Assembly (NCBI GenBank): GCA_016550395.1
Contig: JABXGY010000321.1
Location: forward strand, 1 to 6,290
Source: an archaeon
GTDB taxonomy: Archaea > Asgardarchaeota > Hermodarchaeia > Hermodarchaeales > Hermodarchaeaceae
Length of the DNA stretch: 6,290 bases
Direction of reading: 5' to 3'
Under the pieces are notes generated by a model, which ran no database searches, was not told the DNA's origin, and saw only the letters and a program-made list of their open reading frames with translations. Each line of letters opens with the position of its first letter. Position 1 is the stretch's first letter. Shown one piece after another: positions 5,555-6,290 of the stretch. The translations under genes and the position numbers were made by a program.

Positions 5555-5569
5555 TCGTAAAAATTACAC
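5555..5569. promoter_or_regulatory. Candidate Lrp-family operator
   Basis: TCGTAAAAATTACAC contains GTAA-AAA-TTAC and matches 13 of 15 positions of the Sulfolobus Ss-LrpB consensus TTGYAWWWWWTRCAA as I recall it. It sits between the TATA-like element and the ATG of the lrp-like gene, over the predicted transcription start, where binding would repress. A weaker match (12 of 15) at 5514-5528 is centred 41 bases away, close to four helical turns. Confidence 0.4.
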
Positions 5570-5570
5570 C

Positions 5571-6047
5571 ATGGAACAATTAGATGATAGAGATAAAGAA
5601 ATACTGAAGCTATTACAGAAAAACTGCAAAATAACTGCGAAGGAAATGGCCAAAGAAATTGATAGTCCCATAACCACGATCTACTCAAAGATAAAAAGAA
5701 TGGAAGAAATTGGCCTAATAAAACAATACAAGGCTATCTTGGATTCAAAGAAGCTTGACAAAGGAACAACAGCTTTCATTCTAGCATCATTCACCTACCG
5801 ACTGGGAGGCAAAGAAAAACCATTATCGCAGAGAGACGTAGCAAAACAAATTGCTACATTCCCAGAAGTACAAGAAGTACACATAATCACAGGAGGTTGG
5901 GACATTCTGATCAAAGTGAAGGCTGACCATGTTGACACTCTCGGAAAACTTGTGATGGACAAATTACGGATGGTTGAAGGAGTAGAAAACACATTGAGTT
6001 GCATAGTATATGAAACAGTGAAAGAAACTACTGATGTACTCATGTGA
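5571..6047 (+). CDS. Lrp/AsnC family transcription regulator
   Basis: 158 residues, normal length for the family, from ATG at 5571 with no ribosome binding site. Domains: AsnC-type winged HTH at 1-50 (DDRDKEILKLLQKN, recognition helix SPITTIYSKIKRMEEIGLI), a linker strand, then a RAM ligand-binding domain at about 66-150. The latter contains FPEVQEVHIITGGWDILIKVKA (97-118), whose GGWD corresponds to the usual G-x-x-D turn near the effector pocket. Such proteins form dimers or higher multimers, bind palindromic AT-rich operators and respond to amino acids. Its gene is divergent from the asparagine synthetase gene across 105 bases, so control of that gene and of itself is the natural hypothesis, as for E. 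coli AsnC and asnA; the effector could be asparagine, but the sequence does not prove it. It is only distantly similar to the double-module copies on the left. Confidence 0.92.
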   Translation: MEQLDDRDKEILKLLQKNCKITAKEMAKEIDSPITTIYSKIKRMEEIGLIKQYKAILDSKKLDKGTTAFILASFTYRLGGKEKPLSQRDVAKQIATFPEVQEVHIITGGWDILIKVKADHVDTLGKLVMDKLRMVEGVENTLSCIVYETVKETTDVLM

Positions 6048-6126
6048 AAATAATGCAGCCTCAATGAAAATGCAATGGTTCCTGTAGTAGAGAGTGACAA
6101 CTAGCTTTGGATTCTTTGATCGTTTG

Positions 6127-6288
6127 CTACTTGTTAGGAATACATGAGTATTGCTTTGTTAAGGAGCTAGTGAAAGATATTTTCTCCTTAGACGAGTAGA
6201 ACTTGAGCTCCTTTACTTCATTAATACTGGTTTCAGATGGAAAACGCACTAGGCTAGATGTGTCTTCAGATAAACCTATTAGTTTACA
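6127..6288 (-). CDS. Possible 3' end of a minus-strand gene (partial)
   Basis: A frame of 53 sense codons runs leftward from the right edge to a TAG at 6127-6129. It has no start inside the window except a GTG, so it would continue beyond the edge. The peptide (including RFPSETSINEVKELKFYSSKEK) is mixed and plausible but rich in serine, and I recognise no family. An open frame of this length occurs by chance fairly often, so this is a candidate only. If real, it converges on the lrp-like gene with 79 bases between stops. Confidence 0.3.
   Translation of the reverse strand, partial: CKLIGLSEDTSSLVRFPSETSINEVKELKFYSSKEKISFTSSLTKQYSCIPNK
6160..6213. repeat. Overlapping inverted repeats sharing one arm
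   Basis: TAAGGAG (6160-6166) can pair with CTCCTTA (6184-6190), and AAGGAGCT (6161-6168) can pair with AGCTCCTT (6206-6213). The two pairings exclude each other. They lie inside the possible partial minus-strand gene, so chance or coding constraint may explain them. Confidence 0.3.
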
Positions 6289-6290
6289 AA

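Noticed and set aside
5407..5688. Minus-strand frame of 93 codons across the divergent promoter
   Set aside because: It overlaps the 5' ends of two well-supported genes and their promoters, and the protein is cysteine/phenylalanine rich and shadow-like.
5795..6100. Minus-strand frame of 101 codons
   Set aside because: It is antisense to the RAM domain of the lrp-like gene, with serine/threonine-rich shadow composition and no family likeness.
1..6290. CRISPR array, tRNA or rRNA gene, insertion sequence
   Set aside because: No regularly spaced repeats, cloverleaf-like segments, transposase motifs or terminal inverted repeats were seen on reading both strands.

Overview
The window looks archaeal. 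It encodes an asparaginyl-tRNA-synthetase-like asparagine synthetase without an anticodon-binding domain, a type known from archaea. Two genes have a TATA-like box about 27 bases before their ATG and no ribosome binding site, which is the archaeal leaderless pattern. Four proteins are of the Lrp/AsnC type. Base composition is moderately AT-rich. The lineage cannot be fixed from the sequence alone; an uncultured Asgard- or Bathyarchaeota-like archaeon is only a guess.

Left part (1-3958): three same-strand paralogues of an unusual double-length Lrp/AsnC-like protein. Each complete copy has HTH, RAM-like domain, second HTH and second RAM-like domain. The first copy is cut by the window edge (3-665), the second is complete (801-1745), and the third (2918-3958) has an extra C-terminal tail. 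All three align without a gap over every shared residue. Copies 2 and 3 are separated by an unrelated minus-strand hypothetical gene (1795-2208), an intergenic stretch of 266 bases, and a small DUF3303-like gene with a strong ribosome binding site (2475-2762).

Right part (4040-6290): a short-chain flavodoxin (4040-4459) has a TATA box and a large dyad upstream. It converges, with 16 bases between stops, on the asparagine synthetase gene (4476-5465, minus). That gene is divergent from a classical single-domain Lrp/AsnC regulator (5571-6047, plus). The shared 105-base promoter region carries TATA boxes for both genes and palindromes resembling Lrp-family operators. The arrangement parallels the E. 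coli asnC-asnA divergent pair, although the synthetase here is the archaeal type. The last 240 bases hold no complete gene; a 53-codon frame on the minus strand runs off the right edge and may be the 3' end of a gene.

Working picture (inference): the right half is an asparagine-supply locus under local Lrp/AsnC control. The left half is a local expansion of two-module Lrp-like regulators whose targets and ligands are unknown. The best candidate for something undescribed is this double-Lrp family, followed by the archaeal asnC/asparagine-synthetase control region.
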